Below are positions 1 through 7,079 of a DNA stretch of 9,211 bases, in pieces. The notes below the pieces were generated by a model that worked only from the letters and a program-made list of their open reading frames with translations, ran no database searches and was not told the DNA's origin. A program made the translations under genes and the position numbers. Position 1 is the first letter of the stretch. Every line of letters begins with the position of its first letter. The DNA comes from Comamonadaceae bacterium (GTDB taxonomy: Bacteria; Pseudomonadota; Gammaproteobacteria; Burkholderiales; Burkholderiaceae_C), in contig CANIRI010000070.1 in NCBI GenBank assembly GCA_947469815.1, forward strand, positions 1 to 9,211, in the 5' to 3' direction.

Positions 1-934
1 AGGCACCCGCCGGAGAGTTGAAGGAGAACAGCTTGGGCTCCAACTCGCCCACTGCGTAGCTGCACTGCGGGCAGGCAAAGCGCGCGTTAAAGACATGTTC
101 CACCGGCGCATCCGCGCCCATCTCCACCACAATCGCCCGCCCATTGGCCAGACGCAAGGCGGCTTCAAAGCTTTCGGCCAGGCGCTGTTTGAAGGCGTCA
201 TAGTCATTTTTTTCCGCTTGTTCGGCGGCTTCCTGCGGATGGGGGCGCACCTTGAGGCGGTCAATCACCACGTCCAAATCATGCTTTTCGGTCTTTTTGA
301 GTTCGGGCAAGTCCTGGGCTTCAAAGACAGTTCCGTTGAGCCGGAAGCGCACATAGCCTTGGGCCTGCATCTGCGCGAACAACTCGGCGAATTCGCCCTT
401 TTTCTCGCGCGCCACCGGAGCCAGCAGCATCAGTCGGGTATCGGCAGGCCAGGCCAGCACGGTATCGACCATCTGGCTGACGCTTTGGGCTTGCAGCGTC
501 AGGCCGTGCGTGGGGCAATACGGCGTACCGGCACGGGCGAACAGCAGGCGCAGGTAGTCGTGGATTTCAGTGACCGTGCCGACCGTGGAGCGCGGGTTGT
601 GCGAGGCGGCTTTTTGCTGGATGGAAATTGCCGGCGACAGGCCTTCGATCAGGTCCACATCGGGCTTGTCCATGAGCTGCAAGAACTGGCGCGCGTAGGT
701 GGACAGGCTTTCGACATAACGGCGCTGGCCTTCGGCGTACAAGGTGTCAAAGGCCAGGCTGGACTTGCCCGATCCGCTCAAACCGGTGATCACCACCAAC
801 TGGTTGCGCGGAATATCGAGGTCGATGTTTTTCAGGTTGTGCGTGCGCGCACCGCGGATGCTGATGCGCTGCAGGTGCGCCACCGTACCGAGGTAGTTCC
901 CGTCCAGGTCGATGCGGTCAGTGGGTGCGTTCAA
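1..934 (-). CDS. uvrA: UvrA, excinuclease ABC subunit A (N-terminal part, cut by window edge)
   Basis: UvrA is the DNA-damage-sensing ATPase of nucleotide excision repair; it loads UvrB at lesions in the cytoplasm. About 311 codons are visible. The N-terminal ABC domain shows [13 protein letters not shown] (residues about 25-36), the Walker [10 protein letters not shown] (51-59), then [19 protein letters not shown] and [21 protein letters not shown], all hallmark UvrA stretches. The frame continues through the UvrB-binding insertion to the first zinc module, where the CPQC pair (C288, C291) is present. It leaves the window at FSFNSPAGA, just before the expected second Cys pair. No ATG lies between the upstream in-frame stop (956-958) and the conserved N-terminus. 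The only sensible start is TTG at 934, giving [16 protein letters not shown], with no convincing Shine-Dalgarno. The identity is very secure; the start is uncertain. It is divergent from ssb, as in many proteobacteria. Confidence 0.96.
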   Translation of the reverse strand, partial: MNAPTDRIDLDGNYLGTVAHLQRISIRGARTHNLKNIDLDIPRNQLVVITGLSGSGKSSLAFDTLYAEGQRRYVESLSTYARQFLQLMDKPDVDLIEGLSPAISIQQKAASHNPRSTVGTVTEIHDYLRLLFARAGTPYCPTHGLTLQAQSVSQMVDTVLAWPADTRLMLLAPVAREKKGEFAELFAQMQAQGYVRFRLNGTVFEAQDLPELKKTEKHDLDVVIDRLKVRPHPQEAAEQAEKNDYDAFKQRLAESFEAALRLANGRAIVVEMGADAPVEHVFNARFACPQCSYAVGELEPKLFSFNSPAGA

Positions 935-961
935 GGTGGGGGTGCCGTTCCAAAGTCACAA

Positions 962-977
962 GCCTGCGGGCGCAGGC
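962..977 (-). other. GC-rich inverted repeat in the predicted uvrA leader
   Basis: A perfect inverted repeat with arms GCCTGCG and CGCAGGC around a 2-base centre (or 6-base arms with a 4-base loop). It lies between the predicted uvrA transcription start (about 980) and the TTG start codon (934). In the RNA it would form a stable stem about 28 bases upstream of the start. No U-run follows, so it does not look like a terminator. Its role is unknown; it could shape mRNA stability, translation or protein binding. Confidence 0.4.
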
Positions 978-986
978 CAACCGGCA

Positions 987-1015
987 ATGATAAAGACAAG
1001 GGCCCCGTTTCCCAA
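987..1015 (-). promoter_or_regulatory. Probable sigma70-type promoter of uvrA
   Basis: Read on the minus strand, TTGGGA (1015-1010) is followed after exactly 17 bases by TATCAT (992-987). This is 4/6 and 5/6 agreement with TTGACA and TATAAT at the optimal spacing. Transcription would begin near 980 and leave a leader of about 46 bases before the TTG start. Seen by eye; it has not been scored against a background model. Confidence 0.55.
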
Positions 1016-1035
1016 GTGGGGCGGTTCGCGCGTTG

Positions 1036-1041
1036 CATAAT
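1036..1041 (+). promoter_or_regulatory. Possible -10 element for ssb
   Basis: CATAAT matches TATAAT at 5 of 6 positions and stands about 24 bases before the ssb ATG, implying a short leader of roughly 17 bases. No good -35 hexamer is visible at 16-18 bases upstream, so the call is weak. It is the only AT-rich, promoter-like spot on this strand of the uvrA-ssb interval. Confidence 0.35.
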
Positions 1042-1054
1042 CGATTTTCAATTT

Positions 1055-1058
1055 GGAG
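1055..1058 (+). promoter_or_regulatory. Ribosome binding site that sets the ssb start
   Basis: GGAG sits 6 bases before ATG 1065. An in-frame TTG at 1053 would overlap this motif and has no Shine-Dalgarno of its own, so ATG 1065 (protein MASVNKVI) is the start. This agrees with the usual SSB N-terminus. Confidence 0.8.
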
Positions 1059-1064
1059 AAAACC

Positions 1065-1544
1065 ATGGCATCCGTGAACAAAGTCATCCTGTTGGGCAAT
1101 TGCGGGCGCGACCCGGAAATCCGTTATCTGCCGTCGGGCCAGGCGATTGCCAGCCTGAGCATTGCCACCAGCACCCGCCGCAAAGACAAAAACACCGGCG
1201 AATCCGTGGAGGACACGCAGTGGCACCGCGTCACTTTTTATGACCGACTGGCCGAGATCGTGGGTGAATATGTCAAAAAAGGCACGCCCCTGTACGTGGA
1301 AGGCCGCCTGAAGTACGGCAAATACACCGACCAGGCTGGCGTAGAGAAATACACCACCGACATCATCGTCAGCGAATTGCAGTTGCTCGGCGGACGCGAA
1401 GGACGCGGCGAGCCACCGTCTGAGGGTTCCAGCGCGCCCCGCCGCGCACCCGTGGCCGCAGCCCCGGCACCCGCCAGCCGCCAAGCTCCGGCCGCACGCC
1501 CGGCCAGCGGCTTTGATGACATGGACGACGATATCCCGTTCTGA
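1065..1544 (+). CDS. ssb: Single-stranded DNA-binding protein SSB
   Basis: SSB coats single-stranded DNA as a tetramer during replication, recombination and repair, and recruits partner proteins through its acidic tail. The 159-residue product is within the usual 150-180 range. The OB fold covers about residues 1-112, with the typical start MASVNKVILLGNCGRDPE, the DNA-stacking region TQWHRVTFYDRLAEIVGEY (W53) and YVEGRLKYGKYTDQAGVEKY. A flexible Pro/Ala/Arg-rich linker follows (about 113-148). The protein ends in the conserved interaction tip DDDIPF (154-159). The start at ATG 1065 follows a GGAG site. It is divergent from uvrA and 37 bases ahead of lapG, so ssb and lapG may share transcripts. 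Nothing in the protein suggests a phage or plasmid origin. Confidence 0.97.
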   Translation: MASVNKVILLGNCGRDPEIRYLPSGQAIASLSIATSTRRKDKNTGESVEDTQWHRVTFYDRLAEIVGEYVKKGTPLYVEGRLKYGKYTDQAGVEKYTTDIIVSELQLLGGREGRGEPPSEGSSAPRRAPVAAAPAPASRQAPAARPASGFDDMDDDIPF

Positions 1545-1569
1545 AGCCGCACCGGGCGGGCCTGCTTGC

Positions 1570-1575
1570 AAGAGG
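1570..1575 (+). promoter_or_regulatory. Ribosome binding site that sets the lapG start
   Basis: AAGAGG ends 6 bases before ATG 1582. The open frame extends upstream to 1513 inside ssb, but those codons have no signal-peptide character. Starting at 1582 places a basic N-region directly before a hydrophobic core, as expected for an exported protease. Confidence 0.7.
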
Positions 1576-1581
1576 CTGTCC

Positions 1582-2268
1582 ATGCGCCCGCCATCACATA
1601 GACCCGAACGCAGCAGGGCGCGGTTCCTGGCCCTGCTGCTGGCCGGGCTGCTGGCCTGGCAACCCAGCACGGCGCTGGACTACGCGGCGATGGCCGAGTC
1701 GGTCACCCAGCGCTGGGGCGCAGCGGGCACCAACCGGCTGAAAAACTGGCAGGGCATGGTGCAAGAGGGTTTGCGGCCCGACAGCTCCGAATTGGAGCGC
1801 CTGACGCTGGTCAACACCTTTTTCAACAAAAACATCCGCTTTGGCACGGACCTGGAAGTCTGGGAGCAAGAGGACTACTGGGCCACGCCCCTGGAAACTT
1901 TGGGCCGTGGGGCGGGCGACTGCGAAGACTTTGCCATCGCCAAATATTTTTCACTGGTCGCCCTTGGCGTGCCGGAACCGAAATTGCGCTTCGTTTATGT
2001 ACGGGCCCTGCTGCAGCAAGGGCAGACCTTGCGCGTGGAGCCGCACATGGTGCTGGCCTATTACAAGTCCCCCGGGGCGGAGCCTCTGGTCCTGGACAAT
2101 TTAGCAAGTATTATTGCAACTTCCTCGCAACGCAGCGATTTGACCCCGGTCTACAGCTTCAACAAAGAAGGCTACTTCAACGGGGTTTTGCGAACTGCGC
2201 TGAGCAAGGGTACGCGTTTGTCGCGCTGGGAAGATCTTCTTCTGCGGGCCACGAACGAGGGGTTTTAG
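1582..2268 (+). CDS. lapG: LapG-type periplasmic transglutaminase-like cysteine protease
   Basis: LapG-family proteins (bacterial transglutaminase-like cysteine proteinases, PF06035) are calcium-dependent periplasmic proteases. They cut the N-terminus of LapA-type adhesins and so release biofilm cells. The product has 228 residues. An N-terminal signal peptide is visible: Arg-rich residues 7-14, then FLALLLAGLLAW (15-26), with likely cleavage near 31. The catalytic triad is evident: Cys114 in GAGDCEDFAIAKYF, His155 in EPHMVLAYY and Asp172 in LVLDNL. The acidic residues flanking the Cys (D113, E115) are those the family uses for calcium. Other family marks are WEQEDYWATPLETLG (94-108) and PVYSFNKEG (189-197). 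It lies between ssb and lapD, 27 bases before the latter, its known inhibitory partner. No adhesin substrate is encoded in this window. The family call is very strong; the actual substrate is inferred. Confidence 0.94.
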   Translation: MRPPSHRPERSRARFLALLLAGLLAWQPSTALDYAAMAESVTQRWGAAGTNRLKNWQGMVQEGLRPDSSELERLTLVNTFFNKNIRFGTDLEVWEQEDYWATPLETLGRGAGDCEDFAIAKYFSLVALGVPEPKLRFVYVRALLQQGQTLRVEPHMVLAYYKSPGAEPLVLDNLASIIATSSQRSDLTPVYSFNKEGYFNGVLRTALSKGTRLSRWEDLLLRATNEGF

Positions 2269-2283
2269 CTGAGGGTCGAGATC

Positions 2284-2289
2284 AGGGAG
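2284..2289 (+). promoter_or_regulatory. Ribosome binding site of lapD
   Basis: AGGGAG lies 6 bases before ATG 2296, in the 27-base gap after lapG. It is strong and well spaced, so lapD can be translated independently of lapG. The gap holds no terminator-like hairpin, which supports co-transcription. Confidence 0.75.
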
Positions 2290-2295
2290 TAAAAA

Positions 2296-4233
2296 ATGTC
2301 GATATACCGGCAGGTGTGGCTAGCCGCCATCGCCAGCATGGCGCTTGCGCTGTGCGGCGCATTGCTGGCTTCGATGCTGGGCGCACGCGATTACCTGGGA
2401 TCGCAGTTGACGCTGAAAAACCACGACAACGCGGTCGCGCTGGCCCTGATGCTCAGCATGGACAAGCCGGATCCGGTCAAAACGACCTTGCTTGTCGCCT
2501 CCCTCTTTGACAGCGGCCACTACGAAGAGATTCGCATCCTGGATCCGCAGGGCGCGACCCTGACCCAACGCAAGAGCGTACCGGCGGCCTCCCAAGCGCC
2601 CGCGTGGTTCGTGGACTTGCTGCCGATCACTGCAGCCATTGGGCAAGCCAAAATCACATCGGGCTGGACAGAAGCCGGCAGCGTTCTGCTGCGCAGCGAC
2701 AGCCGCTTTGCGCACCAGGCGCTGTGGGATACGGCGGTGCAGACGGCACTGGCGGCCGCAGCAGCCACGCTCCTCTCCGGCATCTTGGCCACCCTGGTGC
2801 TGGGGCGCTTGCGCAAACCCCTGCTGGCGGTCACGCAACAGGCCCAGGCCCTGAGCGAGCGGCGATTCATCACCATGGCGCTGCCGAATGTGCCCGAGCT
2901 GCAGCCCCTGGTTCTGGCGATGAATTCCATGGTCGAACGCCTCAAAGCGATGCTGGAGACCGAGGCAGCGCGCTTGGAGCGTCTGCGCCAAGCCGATCGC
3001 ACCGACGCAGTAACCGGTTTGCTCAGCCGCATGGCATTTCTGCAGGTCCTCCACCAAGCGCTGGACACACCGAGCAGCGGCACGGGGTACATCGTCATCA
3101 TCCGGTTGGCGAACCTGGCCGCTATGAACCGCCTGCTGGGGCGAGAACCCACCGACCGTTACCTGCAGGCAGTCGGCCGTGCAGTGGACAGCGTCGAACA
3201 AAGGTTTGAGCAGACCGCCTGCGGCCGGCTCAACGGCTCGGATTTCGCGCTCCTGCTGCCTGCCCACGCGCTGCCGGAGGCGCAGGCACAGCAATGCCTG
3301 CGGGCGCTGCAGTCGGTGCGCAAACAGCATTGGCCGTGTAGCGACAACACCGCGTGGCTGGGCTGGTGCCGGTTTCAGGCGGGCGAGACCTTGGATGCGG
3401 TGCTGGCCCGGGTCGATATGGCGCTAGCAGCCGCCGAGGCCGATCTGGTCGATGGCGTGCGGCAAGCAGAACACGCCCGGCATATCCACTTGCCGCGCTC
3501 GACCACCCAGTGGCAGGCATTCATCGGGCAGGCCATTGCCCAGAACAGCTTGCGGCTGGCCCTCAGTCCGGTCAACAGCCTGGACGGCCAGCTGCTGATG
3601 CAAGAAGCGACGCTGATGCTGTCCACCGTGCGGGGGGATGGGTCGGGGCAGGCGTCCTGGCTGAAGGCGGGGCAATTCATCCCGGTAGCGCAACGCCTGC
3701 TGCGCAGTGCGGAGTTGGATTTGGCATCGCTGCAGATCGCGCTCAAGACGCTTGCCGCCCACCCGGAGTGGCCGGCGCTGGCCGTGCCACTGAGCGCCGC
3801 TTCGATCGCCAGCAGCGGTTTTGTGGAATCAGTCATGGCCCAGCTGGATACGCACCGCGCCGTAACACCACGCCTGATTTTTCAGGTCAGCGAAAGTGGG
3901 GCTGCGGCAAACCTCGAAGCGTTCACCACTTTTTGTCGCGCCGTCTACCCGCGCCAGTGCCGCATGGGCATCAGCCAATACGGCAGCCGTTTCAGCGAGA
4001 TGACGCCACTGGCCGAACTGGGCATCAGCTATCTGCAACTCGATGCGCGCATGTTCATCGATTTAGAGCCGCAATCAGCAAGCACCGACTATGTGCGTGG
4101 CCTGTGCACCCTGGCGCACAACCTGGGCTGGCAAGTGTTGGCGCAGGAGGTGGACACACCGGAACAACTGGCGAGCCTGCGCGAGCTGGGATGTGATGGC
4201 GCCAGCGGGCCGGTGTGGGGTTCAGGCAGTTAA
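2296..4233 (+). CDS. lapD: LapD-type membrane c-di-GMP receptor with degenerate GGDEF and EAL domains
   Basis: LapD is an inner-membrane receptor. With c-di-GMP bound in the cytoplasm it sequesters LapG in the periplasm, keeping the surface adhesin intact. The product has 645 residues, close to the usual LapD length. Order: TM1 (about 8-29); periplasmic LapD/MoxY N-terminal domain (30-145) with GW at 123-124 in TSGWTEAG, matching the conserved Trp known to contact LapG; TM2 (about 148-170); HAMP-like linker with LRKPLLAVTQQAQALSERRF (172-191) and coiled coil; GGDEF-like domain (about 235-395); EAL-like domain (about 405-640). The GGDEF signature is reduced to RLNGSDF (311-317). EAL reads EAT (437-439), VNLS reads VPLS (497-500), DDFG reads SQYG (560-563) and AEGVET reads AQEVDT (616-621). 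It is therefore almost certainly enzymatically dead and a receptor. The stop codon overlaps that of the convergent methyltransferase gene. Confidence 0.93.
   Translation: MSIYRQVWLAAIASMALALCGALLASMLGARDYLGSQLTLKNHDNAVALALMLSMDKPDPVKTTLLVASLFDSGHYEEIRILDPQGATLTQRKSVPAASQAPAWFVDLLPITAAIGQAKITSGWTEAGSVLLRSDSRFAHQALWDTAVQTALAAAAATLLSGILATLVLGRLRKPLLAVTQQAQALSERRFITMALPNVPELQPLVLAMNSMVERLKAMLETEAARLERLRQADRTDAVTGLLSRMAFLQVLHQALDTPSSGTGYIVIIRLANLAAMNRLLGREPTDRYLQAVGRAVDSVEQRFEQTACGRLNGSDFALLLPAHALPEAQAQQCLRALQSVRKQHWPCSDNTAWLGWCRFQAGETLDAVLARVDMALAAAEADLVDGVRQAEHARHIHLPRSTTQWQAFIGQAIAQNSLRLALSPVNSLDGQLLMQEATLMLSTVRGDGSGQASWLKAGQFIPVAQRLLRSAELDLASLQIALKTLAAHPEWPALAVPLSAASIASSGFVESVMAQLDTHRAVTPRLIFQVSESGAAANLEAFTTFCRAVYPRQCRMGISQYGSRFSEMTPLAELGISYLQLDARMFIDLEPQSASTDYVRGLCTLAHNLGWQVLAQEVDTPEQLASLRELGCDGASGPVWGSGS
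4230..4233. other. TTAA shared by two convergent stop codons
   Basis: The palindrome TTAA holds the TAA of lapD (4231-4233, plus strand) and the TAA of the rlmL-like gene (4232-4230, minus strand). The genes thus overlap tail to tail by 4 bases. There is no intergenic space for a terminator, and I see no hairpin with a U-run close by on either strand. Confidence 0.95.
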
Positions 4234-5468
4234 ACCGTTGCCGCGTGTTTGGGCAGACGCCCAGCCACCAGATCAAAGCGGAACAAACGACATTCAATCG
4301 GACCATTCCACAGGGGCACCCGGCGCGATTCTTTCAGGCGCATTTTGCTGGGCAGCTTGAGGTCCGGCGTCAAAATCCAGGCGTTCCAACCCGCGTAGTT
4401 TTTCTTCCAATGGCTGGCAAGCTGGGTGAAAAAATCGCCGTCCTTGTCCATCCAAGCGGCCTCGCGTCCCGCGGTCTGACCGGCCACACCAGCAACCTCG
4501 ATGCGCTCACCATATGGCGGGTTCAAGAGCATCACGCCACCCTGCTCCACCGGCGGCATGCGTTGCAGCGCGTCACCCCCGCGAAACGCAATCACATCGG
4601 CCACGCCAGCGCGCTCGGCGTTACGGCGCGCAAAGTCCACCATCCGGAAAGCCACATCGCTGCCGTAAATCAGGGCCGCTTGGCCGGGCTCCGGGCGGAC
4701 CACCCGCGACTGCGCTTCTTCGCGGATAGCCGCCCATACATGAGCTTGAAAGGGCAGGTACTTCTCGAAGGCGAAGCGCCGCAGGCTGCCTGGTGCGATA
4801 TGGCAAGCGATTTGCGCGGCCTCAATCACCACCGTTCCGCTGCCGCAACAGGGGTCGTACAGCACGGGCAGATCGCCCTCCCCATCGGCCCAACCGCTGG
4901 CGGCCAGCATGGCGGCGGCCAGGGTCTCTTTAAGCGGGGCGTCGCCCGTGTCTTCGCGCCAGCCGCGTTTGAAAAGCGGCTCGCCCGAGGTGTCGATGTA
5001 CAGCGTGCAGCTGTCGGTCGTCAGGTGGGCATAAATGCGCACGTCCGGGTTGCGGGTGTCCACATCCGGCCGTACGTCGTGGGCTTTGTCGCGGAAGCGG
5101 TCGCACACCGCGTCCTTGATTTTCAGCGCGGCGAAGTTCAGCGATGTCAATGGGCTGTGCTGGGCCGTGACCTCGACCTTGATGCTTTGGCGCGGGGTGA
5201 ACCAAATCTCCCAAGCCACCGCGCTTGCGGCCTGGTACAAATCGCGCTCGTTGCGGTATTCAGTGAACGACAGCTCTACGAGCACCCGCTGGGCCAGGCG
5301 GCAATGCAAATTCAGCAGCTGCACCGCGCGCCAAGACCCGTTGACCCAGACACCGCCCCGGCGCTTGACCACATCGCTTCCCGACAAACCGGTGATGGTT
5401 TGCACTTCAGGAGCAAGGTAATCCTCCACCCCGGCGGCGCAGGGCAGAAACAAGGTGAGCTGGTTCAT
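4230..5468 (-). CDS. RlmL-like THUMP-domain rRNA (guanine-N2) methyltransferase
   Basis: A class I SAM-dependent RNA methyltransferase of the RlmL/YpsC group. E. coli RlmL makes m2G2445 in 23S rRNA. The product has 412 residues, the size of the stand-alone form, without the RlmK half fused in E. coli. The N-terminal ferredoxin-like and THUMP region (about 1-160) includes GVEDYLAPEVQTITG and KVEVTAQHSPLTSL. The methyltransferase domain has FKRGWRED and APLKETLAAAML, the SAM-binding motif DPCCGSGTVVIEAA (205-218), ribose-binding GSD (269-271) and the catalytic NPPYGER (316-322). It ends with the typical NGPIECRLFRF (388-398). It starts 6 bases after the rpoN stop with no clear Shine-Dalgarno, so it is probably translationally coupled. 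The exact target nucleotide is inferred from family membership. Confidence 0.9.
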   Translation of the reverse strand: MNQLTLFLPCAAGVEDYLAPEVQTITGLSGSDVVKRRGGVWVNGSWRAVQLLNLHCRLAQRVLVELSFTEYRNERDLYQAASAVAWEIWFTPRQSIKVEVTAQHSPLTSLNFAALKIKDAVCDRFRDKAHDVRPDVDTRNPDVRIYAHLTTDSCTLYIDTSGEPLFKRGWREDTGDAPLKETLAAAMLAASGWADGEGDLPVLYDPCCGSGTVVIEAAQIACHIAPGSLRRFAFEKYLPFQAHVWAAIREEAQSRVVRPEPGQAALIYGSDVAFRMVDFARRNAERAGVADVIAFRGGDALQRMPPVEQGGVMLLNPPYGERIEVAGVAGQTAGREAAWMDKDGDFFTQLASHWKKNYAGWNAWILTPDLKLPSKMRLKESRRVPLWNGPIECRLFRFDLVAGRLPKHAATV

Positions 5469-5474
5469 CCGGAC

Positions 5475-7073
5475 TTAGAGCGCCTTGCGCAGCGTGGCCG
5501 GGGCGATCTTCAGGCCCTCGCGGTACTTGGCCACGGTGCGCCGCGCACACTCGATGCCCTGCTCCTTGAGCATCTCAGACAACTGGTTGTCGCTGAGCGG
5601 CTTTTTGGGACTCTCGGCGCTGATGAATTGCTTGATGATGGCGCGCACCGCGGTGCTGGAGGCGCTGCCGCCGGTTTCGGTGCCCAGGCCGGAGCCGAAG
5701 AAATATTTGAGCTCGAAGGTACCGAAAGGCGTGGCCATGTATTTCGCGGTGGTGACACGGCTGATGGTGGATTCGTGCAAACCGAGTTCATCGGCAATCT
5801 CGCGCAGCACCAGCGGGCGCATGGCGAGCTCGCCGTGGGTGAAAAAATTCTTTTGCCGTTCGACCACCGCCGTGCTGACACGCAAAATCGTGTCAAAGCG
5901 CTGCTGGATATTTTTGATGAACCAGCGCGCCTCTTGCAGGCGCTGCTGCAAGCCCGCATGGTTGGAGCTGGAACGGTGGTTGCGCAGCACGTTGGCGTAA
6001 ATGTCGTGCACGCGCAAACGCGGCATCACGTCCGGATTGAGCTGCACCCGGAAACGCGGCGGCATGCCGGGTTTGGCCACGGAGAACACCAACACATCGG
6101 GGACCACGATATTGCGCTCCACATCGGCGAAGCGCCGTCCCGGCTTGGGCTCCAGGCGGCCGATCAAGCCGATGGCTTCGCGCACCAGGGCGTCACTGCC
6201 GACCCCCAGGTTCACCAGGCGTTTGATATCGCGCCGCGCCAGCATGTCCATGGGCTGGCGGCAGATGCGCAAGGCGACTTCCAGCACCTCGAGTTGCGCG
6301 TACTCCTCTTCGCTCGATTCGGCGGTTTCGGCGTGGCGTATCAGTGCCTGGATTTGCAAGCGCAAACACTCACCCAGGTCACGCGCGCCCACACCCACCG
6401 GCTCCAGGCTTTGCAACAAGTGCAAGGCCACGGTGAAGTGGTGGACCAGGTCCTCAATTTCGGTCTCGTCGTCGCTGCCGGCGAGGCTGCGCGCCAGATC
6501 GTCGAGCGGGTCTTCGAGATAGCCGTCTTCATTGAGCGATTCGATCAAAAACCGCAGCGCGGCCCGGTCGGTATCCGACAGGCGCATACCCAGCGCCTGG
6601 CGGTGCAAAAACGCAGTGAGCGACTCCTGGCTGCGCGCCAATTCGGTCGCGTCTTTTTGCTCATCGTCACCCAGGTTGTTGACGCGGGCCTTGGCGTCGC
6701 CGCCCCATTCACTGTCGTCGGGAGCCATCTCGTGGGTACCGTCCCCGTCCCAGCTGACGTCATCGTCCGCGCCCAGCGGCGTGGTCGTGTCATCGGTCAC
6801 ATCGGAGGTGCTGCTGGACTGCTCTGTGGTGGTCGGCGGCGCCATCTCCGCGACGCGGTCACCCAAGCTCACCTGCGCGTCCACCTGCTCCAAGCCGAAG
6901 TCTTCGCGCTCAGCCGCCTCGTGGTCGACTTCCAAAAAGGGATTGGCCTCCAGCATTTGCTCGATTTCCTGGCTGAGCTCCAGCGTGGAGAGTTGCAGAA
7001 GTCGTATCGATTGCTGCAACTGGGGCGTGAGCGCCAGGTGCTGGGAAATCCGGAGGGAAAGGCCTTGCTTCAT
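5475..7073 (-). CDS. rpoN: RNA polymerase sigma-54 factor RpoN
   Basis: Sigma54 directs RNA polymerase to -24/-12 promoters and needs AAA+ enhancer-binding activators. It typically controls nitrogen, motility and surface genes. The product has 532 residues, slightly longer than the E. coli protein (477). Region I (1-50) carries the Gln/Leu-rich activator-interacting segment, SLRISQHLALTPQLQQSIRL then LLQLSTLELSQEIEQ. Region II (about 51-145) is long and acidic. The core-binding domain follows (about 146-320). The DNA-binding part has an HTH with LREIADELGLHESTISRV (423-440) and TPFGTFELKYFF. The RpoN box, ARRTVAKYRE (510-519), is intact and near the C-terminus. ATG 7073 lies 6 bases after the lptB stop, with GAGG just before it. 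The order lptA-lptB-rpoN is the classical proteobacterial arrangement; an rlmL-like gene follows here rather than hpf/ptsN. Confidence 0.98.
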   Translation of the reverse strand: MKQGLSLRISQHLALTPQLQQSIRLLQLSTLELSQEIEQMLEANPFLEVDHEAAEREDFGLEQVDAQVSLGDRVAEMAPPTTTEQSSSTSDVTDDTTTPLGADDDVSWDGDGTHEMAPDDSEWGGDAKARVNNLGDDEQKDATELARSQESLTAFLHRQALGMRLSDTDRAALRFLIESLNEDGYLEDPLDDLARSLAGSDDETEIEDLVHHFTVALHLLQSLEPVGVGARDLGECLRLQIQALIRHAETAESSEEEYAQLEVLEVALRICRQPMDMLARRDIKRLVNLGVGSDALVREAIGLIGRLEPKPGRRFADVERNIVVPDVLVFSVAKPGMPPRFRVQLNPDVMPRLRVHDIYANVLRNHRSSSNHAGLQQRLQEARWFIKNIQQRFDTILRVSTAVVERQKNFFTHGELAMRPLVLREIADELGLHESTISRVTTAKYMATPFGTFELKYFFGSGLGTETGGSASSTAVRAIIKQFISAESPKKPLSDNQLSEMLKEQGIECARRTVAKYREGLKIAPATLRKAL

Positions 7074-7079
7074 GCGGCC

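Noticed and set aside
1002..1022. Inverted repeat GCCCC...GGGGC in the uvrA-ssb region
   Set aside because: Five-base GC arms with an 11-base loop are expected by chance in GC-rich DNA and overlap the proposed uvrA -35 without clear meaning.
935..1064. LexA (SOS) operator between uvrA and ssb
   Set aside because: Looked for because E. coli has one here, but no CTGT-N8-ACAG-like palindrome is visible on either strand.
95..1243. A 382-codon open frame on the plus strand across uvrA and into ssb
   Set aside because: It is antisense to the conserved uvrA coding sequence and overlaps the true ssb start in another frame; its composition is that of a shadow frame.
1549..1577. Possible hairpin around CTTGCAAG between ssb and lapG
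   Set aside because: The palindrome extends only 4 bases per arm before mismatches, and no U-run follows; it is not a credible terminator.
2320..3330. A 336-codon minus-strand open frame inside lapD
   Set aside because: Antisense to a well-supported gene; no domain, no signal and no ribosome site.
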